Below, piece after piece: positions 8,993-16,778 of a DNA stretch of 64,000 bases (position 1 is the first letter of the stretch; each line of letters opens with the position of its first letter). Where the stretch lies: assembly GCA_029553955.1 (NCBI GenBank), contig JAKPJZ010000059.1:41410-105409 (forward strand). The letters are read 5' to 3'. Source of the DNA: Chloroflexota bacterium. GTDB taxonomy: Bacteria > Chloroflexota > Anaerolineae > SpSt-313. The translations under genes were made by a program, and so were the position numbers. The notes under the pieces are model-generated. The model saw only the letters and a list, made by a program, of their open reading frames with translations, was not told the DNA's origin and searched no databases.

Positions 8993-9658
8993 TCATCTCT
9001 GCGTCCTCTGCGCCTCTGCGGTGGATTCCACCTTCTGAGCGAGGATGAGGGTGTGGCCGGCCACGCCCTCGGGCACAAAGCGCGTCCACAGCACCGTCAG
9101 GCCCGCAGCGGCGAGCCACGCCAGGTAGGTGTCCTCGCCGGCGTGGCTCCAGTACATGGCGTTGCCGCCGCCGAGCCAGCCGTCCTCCTGGCCGGTCCAG
9201 GCGCTGTGGCCCACCGTGGCCATGAGGTAACCCCCGGGCTGCAGCCAGCGGCCGATGTTCCGCAAGAGCGCGGGCTGCTCATCGAGCGGCAGGTGGATGA
9301 TGGTGTAGAACGAGACGACGGCGGCCAGGCTCTGCGGCGCGAGGTCAAGCGTGGCCATGTCGGCGCAGAGAAAGTGCGCCGTGGGCACGTTCTGCCGGGC
9401 GCGCTCGATCTGCACCGGCGAGATGTCGACGCCGGTGAGGGGGTGCCGGCGCGCCAGCCGCCGCGCCACAGGCACGCCGCAGCCGCAGCCCAGGTCGAGC
9501 ACCGGGGCGCCGGGCGCGAGCAGCGGCTCGAGCTCGTCGAGCCAGGCGTGGTAGTGGGCGCACTCCTCGCCCTCCTCGTCGCCACGATAGATGCGCGAGA
9601 TGAGGTCATAGCCCGCGCGCACGATCTCCTTAGGGTCCAGGGCGTCGCTCGTGCTCAT
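8993..9658 (-). CDS. Class I SAM-dependent methyltransferase
   Basis: A 221-residue Rossmann-fold methyltransferase. Motif I VLDLGCGCGVPVARRLARR binds SAM, followed by VDISPVQIERAR (motif II acidic residue) and CADMATLDLAP. YTIIHLP and LQPGGYLMATVG complete the usual class I layout. The acceptor is unknown. The ATG at 9656-9658 overlaps the stop of the upstream MFS gene in an ATGA, so the two are translationally coupled as the last genes of a three-gene minus-strand operon. The C-terminal tail ESTAEAQRTQR is encoded by a common intergenic repeat (CTCTGCGTCCTCTGCGCC on the plus strand), so the original stop has probably been displaced by a repeat insertion. Confidence 0.8.
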   Translation of the reverse strand: MSTSDALDPKEIVRAGYDLISRIYRGDEEGEECAHYHAWLDELEPLLAPGAPVLDLGCGCGVPVARRLARRHPLTGVDISPVQIERARQNVPTAHFLCADMATLDLAPQSLAAVVSFYTIIHLPLDEQPALLRNIGRWLQPGGYLMATVGHSAWTGQEDGWLGGGNAMYWSHAGEDTYLAWLAAAGLTVLWTRFVPEGVAGHTLILAQKVESTAEAQRTQR

Positions 9659-10866
9659 CGTGCGGGCTCCTCTGTCTCTGGCGCCGGTCTGCGCTTGGTG
9701 TAGGCAATCAGCAGCACAAAGACGGCCGCGGCGACGAGGAGGTCGGCCAGGATGGCGGCAAGGCCTGCCCGCGGGCCGAGTGTGCCAAAGAGCCGGCCGA
9801 TCAGCCAGGGCAGGACCATGCCGCCACCGCCGGCGCCGACGAAGAACCAGCCGGCGACACGCCCGGTGAAGGCCAGGTGCCGTTCGGCCAGCGAGAGGGT
9901 GACGGCATAGATCGAGGCCATAGCCGCGCCCACCCCCAGCGTGCCCAGCCAGAGGGCTGCCATGGCATGCGGGAAGGCGAGCAGGATGGCGACGCTGGCG
10001 ATGCAGCCAGCCAGGTCGGCGGCGAGGATGGCGCGCGGGCTGAAACGGGCGCTCAGTGGGATGCCTGCCAGGCGGCCCACCGTGAACGAGCCCCAGAAGG
10101 CCGAGACCAGGTAGGCGGCGATGGTGGGGTCGCTGACGCCCATGGCCAGGGCGTAGGTGTAGATCCAACCGCCAAAGCCGACCTCGGCGCCGACGTAGAG
10201 GAAGAAAAAAGCCGCCACGAGCACCACCAGCAGCGCACTGGCCCGGCCGCTGACGGCGCCGGGCTCGGCACTGGCGCCATCAGCCGGGCTGGGCAGGCGC
10301 AGCAGCCACAGCGCCGCCGGCAGCGCGGCCAGGGCGAGCGCCCAGTAGGCCCAGGCGATGCCGCCGGTGTGCAGGGCCGCCTGGGCGACGATGACCGGCG
10401 AGATGAACGTGCCGACGCCAAAGAACAGGTGCAGCCCATTCATAAAGGGCCCCACGCGGCCGCGGTGCACCCACACGAGGAGGGTATTGGCGCCGACGTC
10501 GATCGTGCCCTCGCTCAGGCCCAGGGCCAGCAGCAGCGCCGCGAGCAGCCACAGCCGCGGCGCCAGCGGCACGGCGGCGAGCAGCGCGGCCATGGCCACG
10601 AGCGCGGCGGCGATGATCGGGTGGCCGTGCCGGCGGTCGTAGAGGCGGCCGCCACCGAGGGAGCCCAGCATGTAGCCCAGCGAGCGGGTAGTGAAGAGGA
10701 CGCCGATCTCACCGAGGCTGGCGCCCGTCTGCGCCACGAGGCCGGGCAGCGTGGGCCCGGTGACGGCAGCGCTCAGGCCCAGGGCCACGAAGGCCAGGTA
10801 GTAGGCCGCGGTCAACGCCAACGCCGCCCGCGCAGGTTTGGCCACAGCCGGCAACGACTGATTCAT
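9655..10866 (-). CDS. MFS permease
   Basis: About 400 residues and 12 hydrophobic segments in two halves, separated by a central loop near PSPADGASAEPG. The N-terminal half has the FTTRSLGYMLGSLGGGRLYDRR loop, the MFS signature after helix 2, and ALGLSEGTIDVGANTL follows in helix 4. It resembles the branch that includes FucP-like and small-sugar transporters, but the substrate cannot be assigned. The start MNQSLPAV at 10866 is chosen because its ATG overlaps the stop of the peptidase gene (ATGA); a longer start MGRCMNQ at 10878 is possible. It is coupled on both sides, so peptidase, permease and methyltransferase are made together. Confidence 0.8.
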   Translation of the reverse strand: MNQSLPAVAKPARAALALTAAYYLAFVALGLSAAVTGPTLPGLVAQTGASLGEIGVLFTTRSLGYMLGSLGGGRLYDRRHGHPIIAAALVAMAALLAAVPLAPRLWLLAALLLALGLSEGTIDVGANTLLVWVHRGRVGPFMNGLHLFFGVGTFISPVIVAQAALHTGGIAWAYWALALAALPAALWLLRLPSPADGASAEPGAVSGRASALLVVLVAAFFFLYVGAEVGFGGWIYTYALAMGVSDPTIAAYLVSAFWGSFTVGRLAGIPLSARFSPRAILAADLAGCIASVAILLAFPHAMAALWLGTLGVGAAMASIYAVTLSLAERHLAFTGRVAGWFFVGAGGGGMVLPWLIGRLFGTLGPRAGLAAILADLLVAAAVFVLLIAYTKRRPAPETEEPAR

Positions 10867-11924
10867 GCACCTTCCCATGTTCTGATAAACTCGACGAGCG
10901 TGCGCAGCACGTTGTCAAAGACGGAGAGGCGCGCTACCTCGTAGCCGTGGCTGCTCTCGCGCACGTGGCCGAAGCAGGCGACGCGCGCCGCAGCCCCCGC
11001 GGCGTAGACCTGACCGGCGTCGCTAAAGGCGTGTTCGTAGACCACCGGCTGCAGCGCCGTGCCCGCGGCCTCGGCGGCCCGGCAGAGCGCGCGCAGCAGG
11101 CGCTGATCATAGTGCGTGACGGTATCCTTGCTCCAGATGCCCGGGCGGCCATCGAGCACCAGCGGGGCGCCGGGCGGGACGGGGCAGCCGTCGACGCCGA
11201 CAAAGGTCTCGAGGCGTTGCGCATGGGCCAGCGCCCTGGCGCCATGGCCGCCGCACTCTTCGTGCACGGTAAAGGCGATGATGGTGGGATGGTGGGGCTG
11301 CAGGCGGCTGTGGCGCAGCTCGTCGAGCAGGCGCAGCAGGGCCACGGCGCCCATGCGGTCGTCAAAGGTCCAGGCGGCGACGAGGGGGTCGGCCGGGTCG
11401 CCGAAGAGGGTGGGGCCGCGCCCTTCGCAGAGCGGCACGGCGGTGGCGCCGGGACGTACCCCGGCGGCCGCGAGCTGCGCCGGGGTCAGGCCGGTCAGCA
11501 GCCGCGCGTCGCTCCAGGCGATGGGGCGCTCCCCCTGGGCCGCGTGCGCCGCACCAAAGGAGACGACGCCGACGACCGGCGCGCCGTCGCCCAGGACCTG
11601 CACCGGCCGTTCGCCGAGCTTCCAGGGCAAGAGCCCGCCAGAGCGGTCGATGCGGAGCGAGCCGTCGGGCTCGATGCGCGTCACTACCAGGCCGACCTCG
11701 TCGATGTGGGCGGCCAGGCACGAAAGCGGCGCGTCGGGCCGGTGGCCCTCCAGGCGCACGAGCACGTTGCCCGAGCCGTCGACCGTGGGCGCATAGCCCC
11801 AGGAGTCGAGCCGGTCGACGATGAGCTGCGCCAGCGCCTCCTCACGGCCGGAGGGGGCCGGCACGGCCAGCAGCTCCTCGAACAGGCGCAGGGCGGGATG
11901 GTCGCTAGGGTAGGCGTGCATCAT
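10863..11924 (-). CDS. M42-family metallo-aminopeptidase
   Basis: A 353-residue M42 peptidase (glutamyl aminopeptidase/endoglucanase-like, also called TET). The two-metal site is visible: AAHIDEVGL supplies His and Asp, TFDDRMGAVALL the bridging Asp, and VHEECGGHGA the catalytic and binding Glu residues. GVDGCP and FGHVRESSHGYEVA supply the remaining Asp and His. Enzymes of this family trim N-terminal residues from peptides inside the cell, as large oligomers. It is the first gene of a minus-strand operon whose second gene overlaps it by 4 bp. A start at MM (11924) is used; the second Met is equally possible. Peptide specificity is not predictable. Confidence 0.88.
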   Translation of the reverse strand: MMHAYPSDHPALRLFEELLAVPAPSGREEALAQLIVDRLDSWGYAPTVDGSGNVLVRLEGHRPDAPLSCLAAHIDEVGLVVTRIEPDGSLRIDRSGGLLPWKLGERPVQVLGDGAPVVGVVSFGAAHAAQGERPIAWSDARLLTGLTPAQLAAAGVRPGATAVPLCEGRGPTLFGDPADPLVAAWTFDDRMGAVALLRLLDELRHSRLQPHHPTIIAFTVHEECGGHGARALAHAQRLETFVGVDGCPVPPGAPLVLDGRPGIWSKDTVTHYDQRLLRALCRAAEAAGTALQPVVYEHAFSDAGQVYAAGAAARVACFGHVRESSHGYEVARLSVFDNVLRTLVEFIRTWEGA

Positions 11925-12049
11925 CGCGCTCCTCTCGGCCAGCCACGTGCAGGCCAGATGCCTGGACTATACCCCGTCTGCTGTCGCCAGGCAAACGAGA
12001 CGGCGCGGCCGGGCGCACCCAGAATCGCCTATGATCGACGGGTTTGATC

Positions 12050-12101
12050 ACCACGAAGGGCACAAAGGGGGCAAGGACGGCACCCAAAGCCCTTTGTGGT
12101 T
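12050..12101. repeat. CACRAAGG hairpin repeat
   Basis: CCACGAAGGGCACAAAGGGG, and 30 bases later CCCTTTGTGG, form an inverted repeat of the same family as 4812-4870. It lies between the divergent peptidase and ftsB-like genes. Confidence 0.45.
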
Positions 12102-12140
12102 CAAAAGCCCACGGTTCTCTGGGAATGGGGGTGGCGGCGC

Positions 12141-12169
12141 TTGACCTGGGCGCGGGAATTTGCTACCAT
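12141..12169 (+). promoter_or_regulatory. ftsB-like promoter
   Basis: TTGACC (12141-12146), a 17-bp spacer and TACCAT (12164-12169) lie 27 bases before the ATG. Confidence 0.6.
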
Positions 12170-12196
12170 ACAGAGGGTTCACAAGGGGATGGCGCG

Positions 12197-12592
12197 ATGG
12201 GCAAAAAGCCGTGGTTGCACAAGATGACCCTCGAGCAGTTGATCGCCGTGGCGGCCGTCGCCATTTCGGCGGTCTTTTTGCTGGCCTTTGGTGGGCAGAT
12301 TGTCGAGGTCTACCGCCTGCGGACGGCGCTGGCCGGCGCCGACGGCCGCCTGGCGCAGCTCCAGGCCGAAGAGGCTGCGCTGCAGGCCACGCGCACCTAC
12401 GTGCAGTCCGACGAGTACGCGGAAAAAGTGGCGCGCGAAGAGCTGAACAAGATCCGCCCGGGCGACCGGCGCACTATCCTCGTGCCCCGCGCGGCGCCCG
12501 AGCCGACCCCCACGCCGGCTGCGGCGCCCGAGCAAGCCCCGGCCCTGACCTCGTACCTCGGCGAGTGGTGGCAGGTCTTTTTCGGAGAGTGA
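12197..12592 (+). CDS. FtsB/DivIC-like septum formation initiator
   Basis: A 131-residue single-pass protein. A cytoplasmic basic N-terminus (MGKKPWLHK) is followed by one membrane helix at about residues 13-34. A heptad-rich coiled coil follows (VYRLRTALAGADGRLAQLQAEEAALQ in outline), and then the conserved SDEYAEKVAREELNKIRPGD region that defines the DivIC/FtsB family. A Pro/Ala linker and a short tail ending GEWWQVFFGE complete it. Family members act in the divisome as FtsB-FtsL-FtsQ (DivIC-FtsL) complexes. The start at 12197 has its own promoter, and the transcript probably runs towards the adjacent tRNA gene, which also has a separate promoter. The extended Pro-rich C-terminus is longer than in E. 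coli FtsB. Confidence 0.78.
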   Translation: MGKKPWLHKMTLEQLIAVAAVAISAVFLLAFGGQIVEVYRLRTALAGADGRLAQLQAEEAALQATRTYVQSDEYAEKVAREELNKIRPGDRRTILVPRAAPEPTPTPAAAPEQAPALTSYLGEWWQVFFGE

Positions 12593-12598
12593 TTGCGT

Positions 12599-12627
12599 TT
12601 GACGGAACAAGGCGTCTGTGCTATACT
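12599..12627 (+). promoter_or_regulatory. tRNA-fMet promoter
   Basis: TTGACG (12599-12604), 17 bp, TATACT (12622-12627), placed 12 bases before the tRNA. Confidence 0.6.
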
Positions 12628-12638
12628 GTCTCCCACGT

Positions 12639-12710
12639 TGCGGGGTGGAGCAGCGGCAGCTCGTTGGGCTCATAACCCAAAGGTCCCAGGTTCGAATCCT
12701 GGCCCCGCTA
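12639..12710 (+). tRNA. Initiator tRNA-fMet (CAU)
   Basis: The cloverleaf can be drawn: acceptor GCGGGG (positions 2-7) with CCCCGC, D stem GAGC/GCTC, anticodon stem TTGGG/CCCAA with loop CTCATAA, and T arm CCAGG-TTCGAAT-CCTGG. The initiator marks are the unpaired 1:72 position (here T and T), A11:T24 in the D stem, and three consecutive G:C pairs in the anticodon stem. After A73 the DNA reads CCT, so the terminal CCA is not fully encoded. Confidence 0.92.
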
Positions 12711-12737
12711 CCTCGAACGGCAGTGCACTGCCGCAGG

Positions 12738-12776
12738 AAACCGGCCAAGAGGCATTCAGCCTCTCGGCCGGTTTTT
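12738..12776 (+). terminator. Rho-independent terminator after tRNA-fMet
   Basis: The stem AACCGGCC-A-AGAGGC pairs with GCCTCT-C-GGCCGGTT around a 5-base loop and is followed by TTTTT. Confidence 0.85.
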
Positions 12777-12846
12777 GATTCCGGCCGCGAGCGACCCTCA
12801 TCCCTCCCCCGAACCTTAAATCTCATGCACATCTGCCACCAACCTA

Positions 12847-12875
12847 TTGACAAATGTGAGCACTCGTGCTAAAAT
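12847..12875 (+). promoter_or_regulatory. Promoter of the 2-oxoacid dehydrogenase genes, with candidate operators
   Basis: TTGACA (12847-12852), 17 bp, TAAAAT (12870-12875). The spacer holds the palindrome AGCAC-TC-GTGCT, and the whole promoter is almost identical to the one at 50883-50911. Between the -10 and the gene are a GATAC-T-GTATC palindrome (near 12889) and inverted ATGCACA/TGTGCAT copies, which are further operator candidates. Confidence 0.7.
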
Positions 12876-12959
12876 GCAGATGCACAAAGGATACTGTATC
12901 ATTCACACATGTGCATTCATGCCACCTGACACCTGGTCCGCTCGGGATAGGGGACTGAG

Positions 12960-15041
12960 ATGCCGCACACGACCCACATCGAACCGGCGCCCGCGCCTGT
13001 TGACGGTCTCTCCGCAGAGCTGTTGAGCGAGATCTACTACAAGATGCTGCTGACTCGCGCCTTTGAGGAGGCCGCCTGGCAACAGTACGGCCTGGGCAAG
13101 GTGCACGGCACGATGCACCTGTGCGTGGGCCAGGAAGGGGTCGGCATCGGCGCCATTGCCGCGCTGCGCGCCGATGACTATATCGTCTCCACGCACCGGG
13201 GGCATGCGCACGCCATCGGCAAGGGGCAGGACGTGCGCGAGATGATGGCCGAACTGCTGGGCAAGGAGACCGGCGTCTGCCGCGGCCGCGGCGGCTCGAT
13301 GCACATGGCCGACCTCTCGCTGGGCAGCCTGGGCGCCAACGGCGTGGTGAGCGGTGGCCTGCCGCTGTCGGTAGGCGCCGGCCTGGCGCTCAAACTGCGA
13401 CAGGAGGACCGGGTCGTCCTCTGCTTCTTTGGCGATGGCGCGTCGAACGAGGGCAATTTCCACGAGAGCCTGAACCTGGCGTCGGTGTGGAAGCTGCCGG
13501 TCATCTTTCTCTGCGAGAACAACCAGTACGGCATGTCGATGCCGCTGCACGGGGGCATGAACGCGGCCAGCATCGCCGACCGCGCCGTGGCCTACGGCAT
13601 ACCCGGCCGGCAGATCGACGGCATGGACGCCCTGGCCGTCTACGCGGCGGTGCAGGCCGCGGCGGCGCACGCCCGCGCGGGCAACGGCCCGGTGCTGATC
13701 GATGCCCTCACCTACCGCTACCTCGGCCACTCCAAGAGCGATAAGCAACTCTACCGCAGCAAAGAAGAGATCGAGGCCTGGAAGAAGAAGGATGCCATCA
13801 AGCGCCTCGAGCGCTACCTGGTCGAAACGGGCGCGCTGACCGAAGAGGGCACGCAGGTGCTGCAGGCGCGGGCCGAGGCGGCCATCGAGGAGGCCATCGC
13901 CTACGGCGACGCCGGGCCGGAGCCCTCACCGGAGCACCTGACCGACGATGTGTACGTGGTCGAGCCCGACGTGGCGGCCGCGCCCGAGCGGGTGGCGCCG
14001 GCCTGGGCGCGGCGGACTTTTGGGCCCGACGTGCCGGTCAACCCACCTGCGGGCACCCGCGAGATCACCTATTCGGAGGCGCTGCGCGAGGCGATGGCCC
14101 AGGCCCTGGCCGGCGACCCGCGGGTGTTCCTGCTGGGCGAGGATATCGGCGTGTACGGCGGCGCCTTTGGCGTGACGAAGGACCTGGTGCACGAATTCGG
14201 GCCAGACCGGGTGCGCGATACGCCCATCTCGGAGAACGCCATTATCGGCACGGCGGTGGGGTCGGCAGTGCTCGGCATGCGGCCGGTCGCCGAGATGCAG
14301 TTCATGGACTTTATCACCCTGGGCATGGAGCAGACCGTCCTCCAGGGCGCCAAGATCCGCTACATGTTCGGCGGCAAGGCGTCGGTGCCGGTGGTGGTGC
14401 GGCTGCCGGCGGGGTCGGGCACGGGCGCGGCCGCCCAGCACTGCGAGAGCCTGGAGTCGTGGTTCCTTAGCGTGCCCGGCGTCAAGATTGTGGCCCCGGC
14501 GACGCCCTACGACGCCAAGGGCATGCTGCTGGCTGCGATGGCCGACAACAACCTGGTGCTCTTTGTCGAGAACAAGCTGCTCTACAAGTCGCGCGGGCCG
14601 GTGCCCGTCGAGCCCTACATCGTCCCCCTGGGGCGTGCTGCCGTGCGCCGTGAGGGCTCGAGCGTGACGGTCGTCGCCACCTCGATCATGGTGCCGCGCG
14701 CCCTCGAGGCGGCCACGACGCTGGCCGCCGAGGGCATCGAGCTAGAGGTGATTGACCTGCGCTCGCTCAAGCCGTACGACGCGCCGGCGCTCATCGCATC
14801 GGTGCAACGGACGGGGCGGCTGCTGGTGGTGCACGAGGCCCCGCTGATCGGTGGGTTCGGCGGCGAGATCGCAGCAATGATCGCCGAGAGCCCAGCCTTT
14901 GCCTACCTCGAAGCGCCCATCGTGCGGCTCGGCGGCGCCGATGTGCCCATCCCATACAACCCCAGGCTCGAAAAGGCGGCCGTCCCGCAGGTCCAGGATA
15001 TCGTGGCCGCGGCGCGCAAGCTCGCCAAGGCAGAGCTGTAG
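12960..15041 (+). CDS. Fused E1 alpha-beta of a 2-oxoacid (pyruvate/acetoin-type) dehydrogenase
   Basis: A 693-residue thiamine-diphosphate enzyme joining E1 alpha (about residues 15-340) to E1 beta (about 365-693). The alpha part has the [11 protein letters not shown] region and the ThDP/Mg motif GDGASNEG...NLAS...ENNQYGM near residues 158-190. The beta part has [29 protein letters not shown] and [16 protein letters not shown], as in AcoB/PdhB. Separate alpha and beta genes are the norm; fusion occurs in some acetoin and branched-chain types. The E2 gene follows after 345 bp, and a dihydrolipoamide dehydrogenase is 20 kb downstream on the same strand. Pyruvate is the most likely substrate, with acetoin an alternative. 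It decarboxylates the 2-oxoacid and reductively acylates the E2 lipoate. Confidence 0.9.
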   Translation: MPHTTHIEPAPAPVDGLSAELLSEIYYKMLLTRAFEEAAWQQYGLGKVHGTMHLCVGQEGVGIGAIAALRADDYIVSTHRGHAHAIGKGQDVREMMAELLGKETGVCRGRGGSMHMADLSLGSLGANGVVSGGLPLSVGAGLALKLRQEDRVVLCFFGDGASNEGNFHESLNLASVWKLPVIFLCENNQYGMSMPLHGGMNAASIADRAVAYGIPGRQIDGMDALAVYAAVQAAAAHARAGNGPVLIDALTYRYLGHSKSDKQLYRSKEEIEAWKKKDAIKRLERYLVETGALTEEGTQVLQARAEAAIEEAIAYGDAGPEPSPEHLTDDVYVVEPDVAAAPERVAPAWARRTFGPDVPVNPPAGTREITYSEALREAMAQALAGDPRVFLLGEDIGVYGGAFGVTKDLVHEFGPDRVRDTPISENAIIGTAVGSAVLGMRPVAEMQFMDFITLGMEQTVLQGAKIRYMFGGKASVPVVVRLPAGSGTGAAAQHCESLESWFLSVPGVKIVAPATPYDAKGMLLAAMADNNLVLFVENKLLYKSRGPVPVEPYIVPLGRAAVRREGSSVTVVATSIMVPRALEAATTLAAEGIELEVIDLRSLKPYDAPALIASVQRTGRLLVVHEAPLIGGFGGEIAAMIAESPAFAYLEAPIVRLGGADVPIPYNPRLEKAAVPQVQDIVAAARKLAKAEL

Positions 15042-15059
15042 CACAAAGCTGTTCCGGCG

Positions 15060-15240
15060 GTACTCAGTCTCTTTGAGCATCGATCGGCCTGTTGGCGCAA
15101 AATGCCACGTGGTGGCAACCGGCTTGCACGCTACGCGTTACCCCTGGCTCAGAGCCGGATGGCGGCAACGCATATGGCCTGGCTATCACCAGGATGCTGA
15201 GGGCGACACGTGTCCTCTGCGACAGGCTGCTAGGCTACCT
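15060..15240. repeat. Dispersed repeat, family C copy
   Basis: The segment GGTGGCAACCGGCTTGCACG, the word AGGATGCTGAGG and the end GACAGGCTGCTAG recur with small changes at 57352-57536. A fragment (GCAACCGGTTTCACGCTTCG) is present at 17899. No coding signal is present. Confidence 0.45.
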
Positions 15241-15326
15241 GGTAGTCCATCGCACTGGTCTTGATGGGCGTAGCCTAGCCCCTTGTGGGCGTCGTAGCCC
15301 ATCAAAACCAGCGCGACGGACTACTA
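15241..15326. repeat. Long inverted repeat with family A core
   Basis: Arms at 15241-15269 and 15297-15326 match with few mismatches (GTCCATCGCACTGGTCTTGA against its near-complement). The loop is the family A core GTAGCCTAGCCCCTTGTGGG. It lies between the E1 and E2 genes, where it may modulate their relative expression. Confidence 0.6.
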
Positions 15327-15385
15327 GTCTACACGATTACTTGATGTTCCAGTAGGATGACAACGGCACTCTGTGGGGATCAGCC

Positions 15386-16762
15386 ATGCCAACACCTGTG
15401 TACATGCCCAAGTTCGAGATGACCCAGGAAACGGGACAGGTCGTCGCCTGGCTCAAAAAAGAGGGCGACCAGGTCGAAAAGGGCGAGCCGCTCCTGCAAG
15501 TAGAGACCGACAAGGCCATCCTCGACGTCGAAGCGCCCGCGACAGGGACCCTGGCCGCCATCAGCGCGCAGCGGGGGCAGGTGGTCCCGATTGGCACTGC
15601 GATCGCCTATATCCTCAAGCCTGGCGAGTCGCTGGGTTCCTCCTCTCAGGCAGAGACGGTGGCGGGGCCGTCTCTGCCTGAACCACACCGTGCCGGCGCA
15701 CCGGCGCTGGCCCCTGACGACCGCCGCCAAGCCAGGCCGACGCCGCTGGCCGCCCGCCTCGCCGCGAGCGAAGGGGTCGACCTGCAGGGCATTGCCGGGA
15801 CCGGCCCCGGCGGGCGCATCAGCCGCGCCGACGTAGAGACCGCCATGGCGGCGGCCGCTGAGGGCCACGACGGCAGCGTGCGCGCCGTCCCCGCGGCGCG
15901 CCGGCTCGCCAGGGAACTGGGCATCGATCTGCGCGCAGTGCGGGGCAGCGGGCCGGATGGGCGCATCCAGTCGGCCGATGTGGCGCGCGCGCTCACCGCA
16001 CAGCGGCTCGACCAGGCGCCGGTCGCACCGGCCCAGCCTACAGCCGCAGCGCCAGCCGCCGGCGGCATCCCCGTACGGCGGGCCGTGCCGCTGACGAACA
16101 TCCGCCGCGTCATCGTCGAACGCATGACGGCGAGCGTGCGCGAAGCACCCCAGTTCACCGTGACCGTGGACGCCGACATGGAGCGCGCACTCGGCGTCGT
16201 CGCCGACCTGAAGGCCGCCGCGGGCGATGGCAGCCCCAAGGTCACCCTGACGGCCCTGTTGGTCAAGGCCTGCGCTTGGGCCCTGCGCCGGCATCCGGAG
16301 GCCAATGCCTCGTTCCAAGGCGACGGCATCGTCGAGTGGGGCGAGGTCAACGTGGGCGTGGCGACGGCCGTCGACCAGGGGCTGATCGTGCCGGTGCTGC
16401 ACCGCGCCGACCAGCTCGGGCTGCGGGGCATCGCGGCGCAGCTCGCCGAGCTGACCGCGCGGGCGCGCGAAGGCAAGGCCAGGCTCGACGACCTCCAGGG
16501 AGGGACCTTTACCGTCTCTAACCTGGGCATGTTCGGCATCGACCGCTTCACCGCCATTCTCAACCCGCCGCAGGCGGCTATCCTGGCGGTGGGCCGGGTG
16601 GCGAAGCGGGCCGAGGTGATGGATGGCGACAGGGTCGAAATCCGGCCCATGGCAGCGTTGGCCCTGACGGCGGACCACCGGGTGCTGGATGGTGCGACTG
16701 CCGCGCGCTTCCTGGCCACGGTGCAGCGCGCGCTGGAGCACCCCGGCGTGTTGCTCGAATAG
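15386..16762 (+). CDS. Dihydrolipoamide acyltransferase (E2) with two subunit-binding domains
   Basis: A 458-residue E2 core protein. Residues 1-77 form a lipoyl domain with the modified lysine in VETDKAILDVEAP. Two peripheral subunit-binding domains follow, LAARLAASEGVDLQGIAGTG (about 115-150) and ARRLARELGIDLRAVRGSG (about 170-205). One such domain is usual. An Ala/Pro linker leads to the catalytic domain (about 235-458), with HRVLDG near the C-terminus supplying the active-site His and Asp. It accepts the acyl group from E1 and transfers it to CoA. The second subunit-binding domain could let E1 and E3 dock simultaneously. Substrate is as for E1, probably pyruvate. Confidence 0.9.
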   Translation: MPTPVYMPKFEMTQETGQVVAWLKKEGDQVEKGEPLLQVETDKAILDVEAPATGTLAAISAQRGQVVPIGTAIAYILKPGESLGSSSQAETVAGPSLPEPHRAGAPALAPDDRRQARPTPLAARLAASEGVDLQGIAGTGPGGRISRADVETAMAAAAEGHDGSVRAVPAARRLARELGIDLRAVRGSGPDGRIQSADVARALTAQRLDQAPVAPAQPTAAAPAAGGIPVRRAVPLTNIRRVIVERMTASVREAPQFTVTVDADMERALGVVADLKAAAGDGSPKVTLTALLVKACAWALRRHPEANASFQGDGIVEWGEVNVGVATAVDQGLIVPVLHRADQLGLRGIAAQLAELTARAREGKARLDDLQGGTFTVSNLGMFGIDRFTAILNPPQAAILAVGRVAKRAEVMDGDRVEIRPMAALALTADHRVLDGATAARFLATVQRALEHPGVLLE

Positions 16763-16778
16763 GATTGGTGAGGGACCC

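Noticed and set aside
12860..12871. AGCACTCGTGCT as a CIRCE heat-shock element
   Set aside because: CIRCE is TTAGCACTC-N9-GAGTGCTAA; the half-sites here are adjacent, so only a partial word match.
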